A stretch of DNA of 64,000 nucleotides from Flammula alnicola. Its lineage: Eukaryota > Basidiomycota > Agaricomycetes > Agaricales > Strophariaceae. Positions 37,094 to 49,420 of the stretch are shown piece after piece (positions within the stretch are counted from its first letter, which is position 1; the number at the start of each line of letters is the position of its first letter). The stretch is taken from NCBI GenBank assembly GCA_015499995.1, contig JADNRV010000014.1, forward strand, positions 434,001-498,000, written 5' to 3'. The translations under genes were made by a program, and so were the position numbers. Below the pieces are notes generated by a model. It was not told the DNA's origin. It saw only the letters and a list, made by a program, of their open reading frames with translations, and did no database searches.

Positions 37094-38021
37094 CGTGATG
37101 AACATGGAAGGCGCGTGCGGTATGGAAAAGGTGGCGTAATCATATAACTTGTTCGACAAATCTTATTCTCGTGCCATTTATGCTTCCAATCTACGGTTTT
37201 AAGCGGGAATTCTCTATCCGTTAGGAGAACAATGAACCCGATGCAGGCTATGCATCAATGTCGGATTTATATCGTTCGTTGCCTCAAACGACGTAAGGTT
37301 CTGAACTTCGTGGGCGTTCCAAGCCGATAATCAAGCACGAGTTGATTGCTTAGGTGAACTTGGGGTTTCTCTGGCCAGCCCATTCTTGAAGTTGTGAGGC
37401 GTAAATGCTGAGCAAATTCCTATTGCCGTCAATGTTACTCCTACCCTACGACAATTTTGCAGGTGTATCCTAGTTGGACGCTCCGAGCTGTTCGGTCAGC
37501 ATAAAAATGCGCCGCCTTCGCCGCCTTCTCAGCTTCCGCGCTGCTACCCTTTACCGATTTCCTCCTTTTTTTTGAATGTGCCGTGTCAAGAAGCTATCGG
37601 CGCTTCAGCCACAGTCGGGATCCAGGGCCACAATCTAACGTCACGGCAACACTCGTCTACCGAAAAACCGAGTAGCCGCTCCAGTCTTCGATAGCACCAG
37701 CAGGATTAAGAAGAACAATGTCCGTCTTTGCAGAAGATCAATCACAGGTTGATGGAGTCCTGTCCTCTGTCTCCCAAGAAGCTTTTTCAACAATGTAAAT
37801 TTGTATCTAGACTCGCCTCGGCGCGCGTCTCTGACGGCAATTTTCTTTCTTTTTCAGAATTCTTGATCCTTCTTACTTGGACCTCTGAGTTTAAACATAA
37901 CGTTCGTCTTGGGGCAGGCCCTGCTGTAGAGGTATAAAAGCTCACTCAAAATCTCATTCATTCTTCAGAAAGCTCATCCAGTCTACTTTTCGATCTCAAA
38001 CAAAACCAACAAAGCTCAGAA
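37094..38021. other. Hydrophobin promoter region / intergenic
   Basis: About 0.9 kb between CTF18 and the hydrophobin, both on the + strand. No gene was recognised. The 3' end contains the hydrophobin core promoter. Confidence 0.5.
37933..37938 (+). promoter_or_regulatory. TATA box of the hydrophobin gene
   Basis: A perfect TATAAA within GAGGTATAAAAGCTC lies 89 bases upstream of the hydrophobin ATG. That fits a short 5' leader and the very strong, stage-specific expression usual for hydrophobins. It is the clearest TATA box in the window. Confidence 0.7.
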
Positions 38022-38558
38022 ATGTTCGCTTACAAGTCGCTCATTGTGCTCGCCCTCCCTCTCTTGGTGGCGGCCAATCCTCTCGTATGTGTTCATTAGT
38101 GCTTTATCATCGACTATGATGTTGAACGATCGTCATCTCCTAGGTTGCGAGGAACGACCCTCCAACCGTGTGCAACAGCGGTAACCTCACGTGCTGCAAG
38201 CAAACTCAGAAGGTCAATGAATTATTATATATCCGTGAAATATAACGGCAGCACTGAGAGATTTGTTGTCATCAGGCGAGCGACCCTGCCACGGCGTCCT
38301 TGCTTGGACTCCTTGATATTGCTGTCGACGCCGTCGTAGGTGTTCTCGTTGGATTGGATTGCAACCCTATCACTGTCATTGGTGTCGGCTCTACGACCTG
38401 CCAACAAGAGACCGTCTGTTGTACCGGTAACAACTTCGTGAGTATCATACCTACATTTCGCCTGCTTCGATACTACTCAACCTATGACAACGCAGAACAC
38501 TGGCACGGGCAACAGCCTCATCAACATCGACTGCTCTCCTATCAACATTATCGTCTAA
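38022..38558 (+). CDS. Class I hydrophobin
   Basis: Hydrophobins are small secreted amphipathic proteins that self-assemble at air-water interfaces and coat aerial hyphae and fruiting bodies. Four exons give about 118 residues. The signal peptide is MFAYKSLIVLALPLLVAANP. The eight cysteines have the class I spacing C-x6-CC-x33-C-x12-C-x5-CC-x17-C: VCNSGNLTCC, LDCNPITVIGVGSTTC, QQETVCCTGNN and NIDCSPINIIV. Three short introns interrupt it (after PL, after TQK, after NNF), a common layout in Agaricomycetes. Both flanking genes are unrelated, so this is a solitary copy within the window. Confidence 0.97.
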
Positions 38559-38988
38559 TCTACCTTTTGTTCTCGAACGGGAGTTGGATTTATTGGCTGA
38601 TTGCTTCAAAATCTGCGATGGACGTTTCGTTTACTTTCTTACATCGTCTTTTCATTGTCTAGCTAAATATCTTTGCTTGCTCCTTACTTTATCGATGGTC
38701 GTCAATGCGCAATCTCTTGCTTAGGGTCAAGCTGGAGCTTGTAAGGTGTGAGATTGCAATGACTAGACCATTATGACACACGATGACTCGTGTGCGAACT
38801 TCAACGGTGGCGCGCAAACGGCGCTGTTACCATATTTGGACATTTTGATGCGCGCCTTTGGCGGAACTTCCAGTTCCGGTGGCAATGATTAGCTTTGACT
38901 CGACACGTCGAGACACCGAGTCCCGCCCCTCGCGTCTAATTGCTGGCTTATAAGAGGCTTGTCTCCAACCTATAACTCCTCATCAATA

Positions 38989-41394
38989 ATGTCAACTACA
39001 ACACGTCGTCAATCTACACGTTTGAGCGCAAAACGCGAAGCCACCCGTCAAGCACATATCTCAGCGCCATCCACAGCAACTGCCCCTGCGCCACCTCCGC
39101 GAAAGAAGCACAAATCTACTACTATCCATAAGAACGTTGCATCTGCTGTGCCTCATGAAACCGATTACCGAAAGGTCAAAGGGAGGAGAGGGAAGCTAAA
39201 AAGCATGACGGAAATGCCTCTCGACATTCTCGTGGAGATCTTTGGTCAGCTTCAGCCCATTGACCTCCTTAACCTTTCAAGAGCGACCAAGGATATACGT
39301 GCCATTATTGCGGGTGACGATACTCTATGGAAGAAGGTGTGCTCTGAAGCATATGATACGAACTCGCCATTTACTTTCATTTGGAAGGCCTACCAGAATG
39401 TAAAAGCGAATGCACCGCCCCCATGCCCACCTGGAATGAGCTTTTTGCACTACACAATCCTTGTCTATGGTTGGGACTGTCAAGTGTGTTACTTGTTTTC
39501 AGACACTCGGTGGAATTGACCCCCTTTTGGTCTAGTTTTGTGCCTCCGTCCGAGGTGTAGTCGTTCACTATGGAGCTCGAGTGCGTATGTGCGGTAAATG
39601 TGCCCCTAAGCAGTGCGTGTCCCAATATTTACATTGCCGCAGGATTCCGGCTGATTGTCTTTCTTAGGCTTATTTTGACACACAAAGGAAATCCCAAACG
39701 AGACAAAACAGCCCTTTCACTGTGCTTAAGCAGCTACATCACGAAGCCTCATATCTTGCGTATGTATAATTGATTCACTTCTTCTCCAAGGCGCAAACTT
39801 GCTAACATACCTGTAGAGTCTAATAATTATATCTTCAAGCAAGAATACGACCGACATATTCAAAGATTGAAGGCATGCGAAGATGACGAAGCCAAATCTC
39901 TCTATATAAAAAAATCCACTAAAGAGAAAGACGAGAATGACAATGTGAGTCTAGTTGCAGGACCTTTAAGAACAAGCTCTGAATTCCTATCCAGATAGCA
40001 AGGCGCCTTTCTCGCTGGCATGAACAACAAAAGTATAACAAGAGGCGTGACCTGGAAAATACTCGCCGGAAACGTCGCGAAGCGTGAGTACTGATAATAT
40101 TAACTGTCGTAATCAAGTCGTTGGGCTCATTTCCTTGGAATGCATAGAATTGTCGCTAAATTGAGAGAGGCAGGTGTGTGCCAATTAGTTCTCCGTCTAG
40201 TTTTAACTACTAAATCCTAAGAATTCTAGGATATGGCCCAGAGCTTGTGAATACGCGCTTCCGACTCGAGAACTTGCCAGGCGTTAATCTCCCCGTTGAA
40301 CTAACTGATAGAGGTGAAATTTGTTCCCATGTATTTCATATACTCTATTATCGTTAACGGTTCCATAGGATGGGAAAAAATAAAAGCCAGACTCATTGCT
40401 GTATACGAATGGCAGAGGCAGGAGAACATCAAGCGGAAGATGATCCAAACATTCCAACGAGTCAACGACGATTTCGCTATTTGTATCCTCTGGTAGAAAA
40501 GGCCACAGAAGAAATGCCGACGCCTTGTATTTTCGCTGATTTCTCTCATATCGCACGATCGGAGCCTTTCTGTGGAATCATCAAGGATATTACCGAAGGC
40601 GCCGACGAAGACATGATTAAGATGCAAATCGAATCGCTGGCTCCTCGCCTTGGGGAAATCTCAAGTTCATGGAGAGCTGAAGCTGACAAAGTCCTCCTTG
40701 GTTTGCTATCGGAAGCAACAGAGCCTTCTATGCTTGTTGACAACGAAGAAGTCGACAGAAAACCCCTCGAACTCGCAACTACTTTCTTTAAATGCCATTG
40801 GTGTCCTGATCCGATTTCATACCCACGAGTTCTGATGCATTCTTGTCTGAGGCAAAGAAGATTTCCCGACACAGATGATGATGAAGGTCCAGAAGAGCAG
40901 GAAAGTATCGCCAAAGAAGAGGACGGCGACTCCGATGGAGATGATGAAGACGAGGCCGACGACGAAGCTAAAGAAATCGACAATGAGAACGGCGATCCCA
41001 CCGAAGTTCATGGGATCCCGAAAACCACTGCTGAACATGTGTGGGACAAGATGTCTTCATGGTTCGGCTCGACCTGGAACGAGGGAAATGACCAAGTCTC
41101 GATCGATGAAGAATCCACGAAATTTGCCAAGGTCATCGTTCAGGCTTGCGGAGAGGATCTCCTGACCGTCACAGCCGACAGAATGGATGAAATCGACGCT
41201 AGAGTGGAATGTCTGCGGTGCTGCGCTCAGGCTGAAGCGAAGAAGTCGTCACGGAATCGGCTTGTCATGACCTGGAAAATGGCGGTTCGTAAAGGATTAT
41301 TGGTCTTACGAAAGTGAACTAAAGTTTTATCCATTTCCAGATTCTTCACGACATAGAAGTTCACTTCGAGGATCCGTCTACAGAGAACGGTTGA
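38989..41394 (+). CDS. F-box protein, ended early by an in-frame TGA
   Basis: F-box proteins recruit substrates to SCF ubiquitin ligases. The basic N-terminus is MSTTTRRQSTRLSAKREATR. The F-box reads MTEMPLDILVEIFGQLQPID then LLNLSRATKDIRAI. A Cys-bearing segment (RVRMCGKCAPK) follows, and then a long helical body (WKILAGN region, IKARLIAVYEWQRQENIKRK, FADFSHIARSEPFCGIIKDI) with an acidic stretch near 40870-41000. The last exon here starts ILHDIEVHFEDPSTENG and meets TGA at 41392-41394. The same frame then continues open for more than 130 bases with sense that looks like the natural C-terminus. About seven introns are present. The start ATG is the first in the frame of the F-box. Confidence 0.75.
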
Positions 41395-41702
41395 CGCTTA
41401 CTTACTGACGAGGCAGACCTTGCCAAAGTCCGAGAATACGAAACAAAAGCGAGCCAAAGATTGCGGCAACTGCGTTGTCGATGTCGTCACTGTAATCAGT
41501 ATTTGCCAACTGAAAATGTCGATATCAAGGCTCACCTCTGCGAATTGTAAGTGCGTTTTGACATTTTCCCGTGGCTCTGGTTGACCTTTTTCGATCCAAT
41601 AGACATGATATTCACGAAGATAAAGAAAGTAACCTGAAGAAACATACTTACTTGCATGTCGACACCCAAATGAAGATACCCCCGTATGCCGTCAAGATTT
41701 AA
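41395..41702 (+). pseudogene. Probable read-on C-terminus of the F-box gene beyond the TGA
   Basis: Immediately after the TGA the same frame reads RLLTDEADLAKVREYETKAS, then the Cys-rich LRCRCRHCNQYL and KAHLCEL. After a good GTAAGT...TAG intron it continues HDIHEDKESNLKKHTYLH and ends PPYAVKI before TAA at 41700-41702. This looks like a zinc-finger-like tail of the F-box protein. A single base change, for example TGG to TGA, would explain the interruption. Alternatives are a 58-base intron that removes the stop (a GTTCAC donor, weak) or an assembly error. Confidence 0.6.
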
Positions 41703-42265
41703 CCTCCATGTCAGAGCAATATAACACTCATTCTCTACTGTGACTATAATACAATATTAATGGATGTATCGAAATACATGATATGTACGGACTCTGACTC
41801 CCAGTGAAAACAATCCGCATTACCTTGTTTGATACGAAATTTAAATGACTATTCCATGTCAGGGGGGACTAACAGGGACTAACGCGCTGGATCCCCTGAG
41901 CCACATGGATTTCCGCAATTTAGTTTTGAATGCTTTAGGTTGTTTCAACGATGGTCGCTAGTCGTGTATTGTGATTGGGTATCTGTAGCTACATTGCAGG
42001 CTGTTCGCGGATCGCGGTTGGACCAAGGGTTGTCACGGACGGCACGGGGAGGGTGGTGTACTGAGCAAACATTAGAGATTCTGTCATCGGCGGATAGCCC
42101 ATTTATGAGGCATCATGCATCATGATTGGCATGCCAGTTCGGAGGAGCTGGTGAGGGCGGCCTCATGCTGCATTCCAGAATGTGACACAGCGTGACAGCT
42201 CATAATTTTTGGTCTTCTCTCCAAACCAAATTGAAAGATCAAAAAGCCAAAACTTGGAGGATATC
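41703..42265. other. Intergenic region
   Basis: This lies between the F-box gene and PNO1 (both +). No gene or repeat was recognised. Confidence 0.45.
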
Positions 42266-43335
42266 ATGGTCGTCTCCCACATGCCAACGAGCACTCCGGC
42301 CGCGTCGAGCTCATCGACGAAGGCCAAGAAAAATAGAAGAAAAATAACCCGCAAGAACCCTTCGCACGCATTCCCATCTGATCCCTCCTCATCCCAGCAT
42401 CACGAAAATGGCGTAGACGAAGAAATGTCTTTCGATACCGAGGCCCACGATGGCGGAATGTCTTTCGATGATTCAAGGTCGAAGATCATGCAACGGACCA
42501 AGGACGACGACGACGATGAATTGATGATTGATACAGATCCTACATCACTAGCACCCTCAGCGAGCGCCGCACCTGCATTCCCTCCTGTCGCCCCAGGTGC
42601 CGAAAAAACCACCCTCAAATCGGAAATGAGGCGGATACCTATACCCCCACACCGGATGACCCCGCTTAAAAAAGATTGGCTGCATATATTTGGTCCCTTG
42701 ACCGAGATTCTTGGACTGCAGGTGCGGATGAACGTGCAACGAAGATGTGTGGAGATCAGGGTGCGATATCATCTTTCCTTTGATCCTGTTTCGCCAGTTA
42801 AAGCGTCGACCCTTTTCAGACGTCAAAACATACCAAGGACATCGGTGCTATCCAAAAGGGTGCCGATTTCGTCAAGGCATATGCATTGGGTTTCGATGTT
42901 AACGTCAGTGATTTACGAAATAAATACCTAACACTTTTTAACTTCAGGTGTATATTCCAGGATGCCATCGCTCTATTACGATTGGATGATTTATATCTTG
43001 ATTCATTCGAGATTAAGGACGTCAAAACGCTACACGGCGATCATCTTTCACGAGCAATCGGTCGCATTGCCGGACAAGATGGAAAGACAAAATTCACAAT
43101 TGAAAACACCAGTCGCACTCGGATTGTTCTTGCCGACACGTATGTCTTATGTCTCAAGAGTTTTTATTGCCTGCCTCATAGACATTATCATAGAAAAATC
43201 CATATCATGGGTTCCTTCCAAAACATCAAGATCGCTCGCGATGCTCTCGTGTCCCTCATTCTTGGATCGCCACCAGGGAAAGTCTATGCTGGTCTAAGAA
43301 CTGTGAGCAGCAGAATGAAGCAGCGCGCATTGTAG
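42266..43335 (+). CDS. PNO1: PNO1/DIM2, KH-type pre-40S ribosome assembly factor
   Basis: PNO1 binds the 3' end of 18S rRNA in pre-40S particles, partnering NOB1 and DIM1 in nucleolus and cytoplasm. The N-terminus is Ser-rich and acidic ([33 protein letters not shown]). The conserved entry is [20 protein letters not shown]. The KH-like core gives [44 protein letters not shown] and [20 protein letters not shown]. The second KH follows with [31 protein letters not shown] and [17 protein letters not shown]. The end is SSRMKQRAL. Three introns are inferred. The length is usual. It converges on the glyoxal-oxidase-like gene. Confidence 0.95.
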
Positions 43336-43649
43336 TTTTATCGACATCGTTTGTACATCGGATCTATGTGATTTTTGAATTGCCCTGGCAATATTAGACT
43401 CTTTTTAAATCTTTTTCTAGGCTCAGCCGCAGAAATCGCACTGAAATAAGTTCGACAAATCAAAATAGGATATGCATTAAGTCTCGGGAATAATCATGCG
43501 GGATAGTAGATAGTAGAATACGAATAATAGCACGAAATGTATGATAGAGCTTGTAGTTCGAATGATACAATATAAATTTCGCCAGGCTAAAACACGCCAG
43601 AATCATGGAAAACTCCGAAAAGAAAGCGTCCTGTGGTGATCTACGTGTG

Positions 43650-46093
43650 TTACTCGGAGCCATCGTCTGCCGTCTTTCCTTTGGAAATCTCGTACTGATC
43701 TACAGCAGAGTTGTCGAGCACACTTTGACGAATATGAGCATCACGAAAATATTATGAAAGGATAAGGAATACGAACTTGCGGATAGCTGCTTCATCGACC
43801 GTCGGTCCTTTCCCGCTGCCTATCATGACCTTTTTGCCCTCACTGGCAACACCATTGACGACAAGGTACAACCATCCTGGGCCAGGAGGATAGACGTTGC
43901 CGTTCGGAGGGCCTCGCACAGTGAGCTCGTCTTTCTGAGATGACGTCACTTTCAGATAGACCAAGCGTGAGTTGGCGTGAACGGCATGCGTTACGTAGCC
44001 CAAGTCCATCAGAGCAACTAGGAGCGATGCAGAAGAAAATATTAACCGCACAGGTGATTTCCGAACGAACTGGTTTATTCACCTTGAACGTTGTCGCTGC
44101 TGCCACTGGGTACCTTGATATTCAACTTGAAGCTTTCGTCGAAATCTACTTTTGACACCATGTTCGTAATCTTAGGTCGCTCCTGCGACATATAAGGCGG
44201 GCTCAGCCATTCGACACGGTATTCGGTCCCATACTTAACTTCGCTTCGGTCAAGGTTCGGATTGCTGCCCGCGATCATGACATTTCCTGCCGGTGTCAAG
44301 GTCGCCACACTATGATACAAACGCGGAATCGAGCTGCTCGGCAAACCATCAGAAGAGAAGCGTTGTCCTGATGGAGCTGCTGGGTCGTACAGCACGGGCG
44401 TCAACACCGCGTTATCAGCGTTGGATGCGCCTACTTGATCGATAACGTTGCCGTAGCCTGATATTCCAGATGCGCCGCCATTTACAACCAGCACTTTGCC
44501 TGTGGGAAGAAGGACGGCGTCGGGCATGACACGAGCTTGAGGCATATACTCGACATGCCACCCAGCCTTGATGCCTTCCTCGTTCAAGACCATACGAGAA
44601 CACTGAGACGACGCAGGATTTTGAGATGAAATCTCATAGCCTGGGGTTGTATCGTCCAAGGTAGAGCCACCGCATAGAAGGATTTCCGGAGTATAGTCGT
44701 TATCTGGCGATAGGGGCAACAAGAGACCTGTGCCTGTCATGGGATAGGTTACGCGTACGTTGTTTGGGATTTGAGGTAGGTATTGCTCGGTGTTCGTCTT
44801 CCAGTCGTATATCATTGCATCTTGATTGGCAGCCATAAAGACTTTCCCGTCGGGAAGAAAAAACGCGATCGGAAAAAGATTCGAGTTCAAGGTCTTCACT
44901 AGGAAAGGCAGCGGGATTGGCATTCCGTTGGACCCATGGATGTCCTTGGGAGGATAATATTCGAGAGTGGGATTATTGACTGTGGCATTGTTCATCCAGC
45001 CGCCTTTCTTAGACCCGCCAATAATCATGGCACTGCCATCGCTGATGCGGATAACGGTGTTATACCACCGAGGACTAGCCATCCGAATACGCGCATGATT
45101 TTCGTACATTTCGCACTTTTCAACAGAAGAGGAGTCGCAGGGCTCGAATATGCGAATAGCCTGCAGTCCGTCCAAGTCGCCAAAATCCGCCGCCGAAGTA
45201 AAAGTCTCTACGACTGGATTCCCTCCGACGTTGATGAGCGTCCCATTTCCCAGAAATGTGCCGCCAGCGCAAAACGAATTGGACTGCATCTTGAGAGGCT
45301 TGATGGAGTCGTTTTCCAGGTTGTACAGCGCTGCCCACGCTGGGTGGCCGTCTATCGTGATAGGGTTGTGTTCGACTTTGTCGACAATCAAAGCATGTGT
45401 GGACGAGATAATCGTCAATTGCATAGCATGGACGCCAGTTGTACCCTTCTGCGTTAGCGTCCACTCTGAGGACGCCCGAGTATCCTTTGAGATCCGCACA
45501 GAAGAAGACGTAGGATCGTCCTTGCTTTTCCGAGACGCGATTTCAGAAGAGCCTCTAGTGACAATAAAAGCATCCAAGTCAATGACATTGTTCCTAGTAG
45601 AGCCAGGTCGTTTGGCGGTGTTCACAATCTTGATAGTATGCGAGGCAAGATTAAGATCGAACTTCCAGAATAACCTCTGCTGCTTGAGAGGAACTACGCG
45701 ATCGCTGTACGTGTCAACTTCCTCCACAGGTTTACCATCAATCATGACGACAGCCAGTCCATGAAACTTATCCATATTACCGAACCACTCTATGCCAGTA
45801 CCGGTGAACGTGAAAGAGACCTCGGCATTCGGTTCCTTTGTTGAACGGAGCGATTTTCCAACATAAGCGGTGGAGTACTGGTCCGTCCACGTTCCTTTGT
45901 AAGAAATCAAAGGTGAGGTCGAGTCATAGCTTTTCGCTCCGGGCGGGACGTAGTATGGCGTGAACGACGCGAGTCTTACTGATCCTGGTGTCGTATGTCC
46001 ATTCCAAGCAGGCACTTTGGCAGCGCGAATATTCGCCACGAGAGAGAGCAACACCAGAAGAATACATAGAGAGGGCGGGCTTTCCGGCCGCAT
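43650..46093 (-). CDS. Secreted copper radical oxidase (glyoxal oxidase-like, AA5) with N-terminal extra domain
   Basis: Copper radical oxidases oxidise aldehydes or alcohols and release H2O2, which feeds lignin-degrading peroxidases. A signal peptide (SLCILLVLLSLVANIRA) is followed by a beta-rich module at about residues 35-180 (VRLASFTPYYVPPGAKSYDS, TFTGTGIEWFGNMDKFHG). The oxidase propeller begins near 210. All active-site residues are visible: Cys275 in SNSFCAGGTF, the cross-link partner Tyr344 in SPRWYNTVIRI, the Tyr-His pair in IPRLYHSVATL, and the C-terminal copper His in GYVTHAVHANSR. The C-terminal Early-set domain reads DELTVRGPPNGNVYPPGPGW. Three exons are present; the last is small and ends TADDGSE. 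It is followed 349 bases away by a GH44 gene on the same strand. Confidence 0.88.
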
Positions 46094-46441
46094 TTAATAA
46101 AAAGTGTATGGCTTGAAGAAACCAGTGTTAGTTCGAGTATGTATATGGACGTGACGTGAGAGTTGAAGGAATCCGGGGAGCGGGTGTCAACATCACTTCC
46201 GCTTTGTATCCAGCACAGCCACCGAGCCTTACAGCGTGGTGCATGAGCTTTGCCGTAAAAGTAGAGCACATTTTTCATGACAGAGAAAAAGTGTTCTGTT
46301 ACTAAGGCTGAAGGAAACACCAATTGTATTCAAAACAGCTGTCCAGGTACCTTAAGGTGTCTAGTAGCGAAAATAAGAATGCTAGTGTTTTGTTTTTTTT
46401 ACCTACAGAAATATAGATAGATACCAAAACCAAACCTGTGT

Positions 46442-49420
46442 CTACTGTTCTTGAAGGAAAAGAGCTGTGTAAGCAGGAACAACAGTATAGGTGTTTTGTT
46501 TCAAAGTGATGGTAGTCTGGGGCGGAATGTATAAGTATACGTTGACGTAATCGAGCGGGCTATGGAATCTTACCTGCCACTTGGCTACACCAGCCTGACC
46601 ACCGAAATGACGAATGAAGTACGTGCCAGTCGGGACGTTCGCAAGATAGAAAGAAATCGGGGTATCAGGGTTCTTGTTGACAATAACGAGAGTGAGTTTG
46701 CCGTTCTCTGTTCCGGCGTAAACACCCTGGGTATCCGGGTTGGGAGAAGCGAGGTTGACTTGAGCGCTCGAGCTTCCGAAATGAGTTCCGTATCTATAAA
46801 AATAGTTGTAGATTAAACGATGGAAATCAACTGGCCATCACTTACCCTCGGTACAGCCAGTACGCCAATCCTATAGGACCCAGCTCGTCCGGAGTCGCCC
46901 AGTAAGTCGCGCTGTCAAGTTGGTATCTACCAAAGATTCCAAGAGCATCTACAGTGACCAGACCGCCAGTGATATCGGTGTCGTCGGTCGAGCTCCATTC
47001 ACTGACAGACAGTTTAGTTCCCGGGTAGTTCTGGGCAATGAGCGTCTTGAATCGCGGAATGAGATTGACGGATGTCGGGTTCCATTGGTGGTTCTGGGGC
47101 GAGGTTCCGACCCACGATTCATCAACGTATCCTGTGTCCTGTAAACTCGGCCGTTAGAGGGAGAATTTTTTAGGGGCATAGAAAAAGGCGTCGTACCCAG
47201 AGACTACGGGTCATCCTCAATCTCAAGGCCTTTGCGGCAGCATCGTTAGCACTAGTATCGGGCTGGAAGTAATAATGAATGTCGAGGTAGTCAAGGAGCC
47301 TCTGGCCAGTCGTGTTATCGTGCTGTTTCATCTGCATGAGGAACCACGGAAGGAAGTCGATGTTGTAATGTGCTGCGTTATCGGTGTAGCCGACTTCGCT
47401 GGTCCAATCTACATCACTCTTGAGAATCCTGTCCAAGGGCAGATGCAAAATATATAGCTTACAATACCACCATGAGCAAGTGGAAGGAGCGACAAGCAAT
47501 GTATCTGGAAGAGCTTCCTTGATCATTGTCCCAAAGCTGATTACGCGGGCAAGTTCTTCGTCGTAGTCCATTGGACTACAAATGTTCAATAAGGGAAAGA
47601 TTATTATCTTAATGCAATCGATACTCACGCTGGATGCATGTCTTGGTGAGTGTTGCTGGCAATCTCGATCTCATTGTCAATGGATACCATGAAAGGCTTG
47701 TTCTGAAGGCCTGTGAGCCACTGCTTGGCAGCGGTGGTATTCCAGGGAACGTAAACGTTGCTCTGGTTCGGTACGGGAGTGACATAGGATCCGTTAGGCA
47801 ACAGTCCGCTACCAGCGTCGCTATTGTATGGGTCAAAACCCGTCTGGTCTGCACGATGATGCATTAGCATCAAAACGAAGAGAACAGAGAAAATACGAAC
47901 CTGGATAAACCGACGCTGGATAAGAGTAAGACGTAGCATCCTTCGATACCCAGTCGAGGCTACAATATAATCATCTCATTAGTTGCCACAAATCATTATT
48001 CGTCGCAGAGACTTACGCAGGAACGGTAACCAAAGTATCAGATCCAGCGCCTTGGACCCATCCAATCCAGTCATCGGCATCATCGTTAGCACGGTTCTCG
48101 AAGTACCAATCATTTCCAGCATTCGTGAAGCCTCCGAAAGGGTTGTATGCTGTAACAGCATTTCCACCCCAGCGCGAAATGGTAACGCCTAGATGCTGAA
48201 TGTAACTTGCCGACGTCGGGAAATTGACACCGTAGATATGAGGGTTGATGGGGGTGCTGACTTGTTGCACGATGCTAGATGGGTTTAGTCAGGATTTCGT
48301 CTCTCAAACGTGGATGTCTCGAGATTTGTACCTTCCATATTGCACAGCAGGCAAGCTGTAGGCAAAAGTTGCGTTGCCAGCTGTGATAGAGAGGTTGCCC
48401 TGTTGGAAGGGAGACGCCAGGTTCAAGTAGGTGATACTGTTCGACGGAGTGTCGACCGGAACGTAAGTCGTACTGTTCAGAATATTGACAGCCTTTGCAA
48501 TGCATACGGGTTAAAATAGGACACTGGTGCTCAACATTCTAAACAAATAGCATACCTGGCCGTTGAGCGCAACATGGATGTCGGTCAAGTCGACAGCTCC
48601 TTGAGTGGTTACGGCGATAATATCGTTTGCAAGTGGCTCGGCACTGAGGAATAGAGGAGGAATCACGATTTCCTGCAAAATAAGTTTTGGTTCTTCTGAA
48701 CTCGGCTAGAGAGAAAATAGGCCTACGTTGACGAGGACAATATTATCGATGTGATACTGTCAGAAACATTGAGTGAAATGTAGGTATTGCACTGAATCTA
48801 TATCACTTACGAAGGCGCCATTTCCCCCAGCCTGGAAAGTCAACCGATCCCAGGTGTCATTTCCCGACTACATATAATTCCTCAGAATCCGCCTAAAATT
48901 TCTTTGTGATAAATCTTACTATCTGAGCACCAGTAGCAGGAAGATCATTGAAGTTGATCAAAAGAGATGAGAATGTGCCGTCGACGACAGTCTTGCTGAT
49001 GTCAGAAAGCGCAATGGAAGGGGACTGATCATTGTCTCCAGTGGATTGTATGAAAATCGTGAGATCAGGTTGCATGCCCTACAAAGCAAGAAAGAACTTG
49101 AGTACAGGCGCATTGAAAAAAAAGGAGAAAATGCCAAGTACATACCGCAATGTCGAAGCGAAGACCTGCATAACCAGGGAAGGTGCCCTCGAGCTTGACG
49201 GACAACGCAGCGTACGCCGACGAGTTGACAGAGATCGAGGACCCACTGGCCCCCGCAAATTCGTCCGTGGCCGCAAAGTTGATGTCGCTGCTCCAGCTCC
49301 AGTTCTCCCATCCCTGAGCGAGCGCGCTGTCAGTGTATATGGACAGATCCCCCGCACACGGCCGAGCGCAGCAAACGCCACACACGCCGCGAAGCGCAGC
49401 AGTTTAAGCTTTGAGAACAT
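46442..49420 (-). CDS. GH44 glycoside hydrolase (endoglucanase/xyloglucanase type)
   Basis: GH44 enzymes cleave beta-1,4-glucans such as xyloglucan and carboxymethylcellulose. The N-terminal ATG at 49420 starts a signal peptide (MFSKLKLLRFAACVAFAALG). The mature protein begins DLSIYTDSALAQGWENWSW and has a beta-sandwich part (FAGASGSSISVNSSAYAALS). The TIM barrel starts NPHIYGVNFPTSASYIQHLG and includes VTISRWGGNAVTAYNPFGGF, NAGNDWYFENRAND, the acid/base Glu in MVSIDNEIEIASNTHQDMHP and the nucleophile Glu in KLSVSEWSST. The tail is a beta domain ending TALFLQEQ. About twelve short introns are present. The signal-peptide frame and the mature frame do not join: one extra G in a run of five at about 49356 would join them, or a roughly 50-base intron could. 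See findings. Confidence 0.88.
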
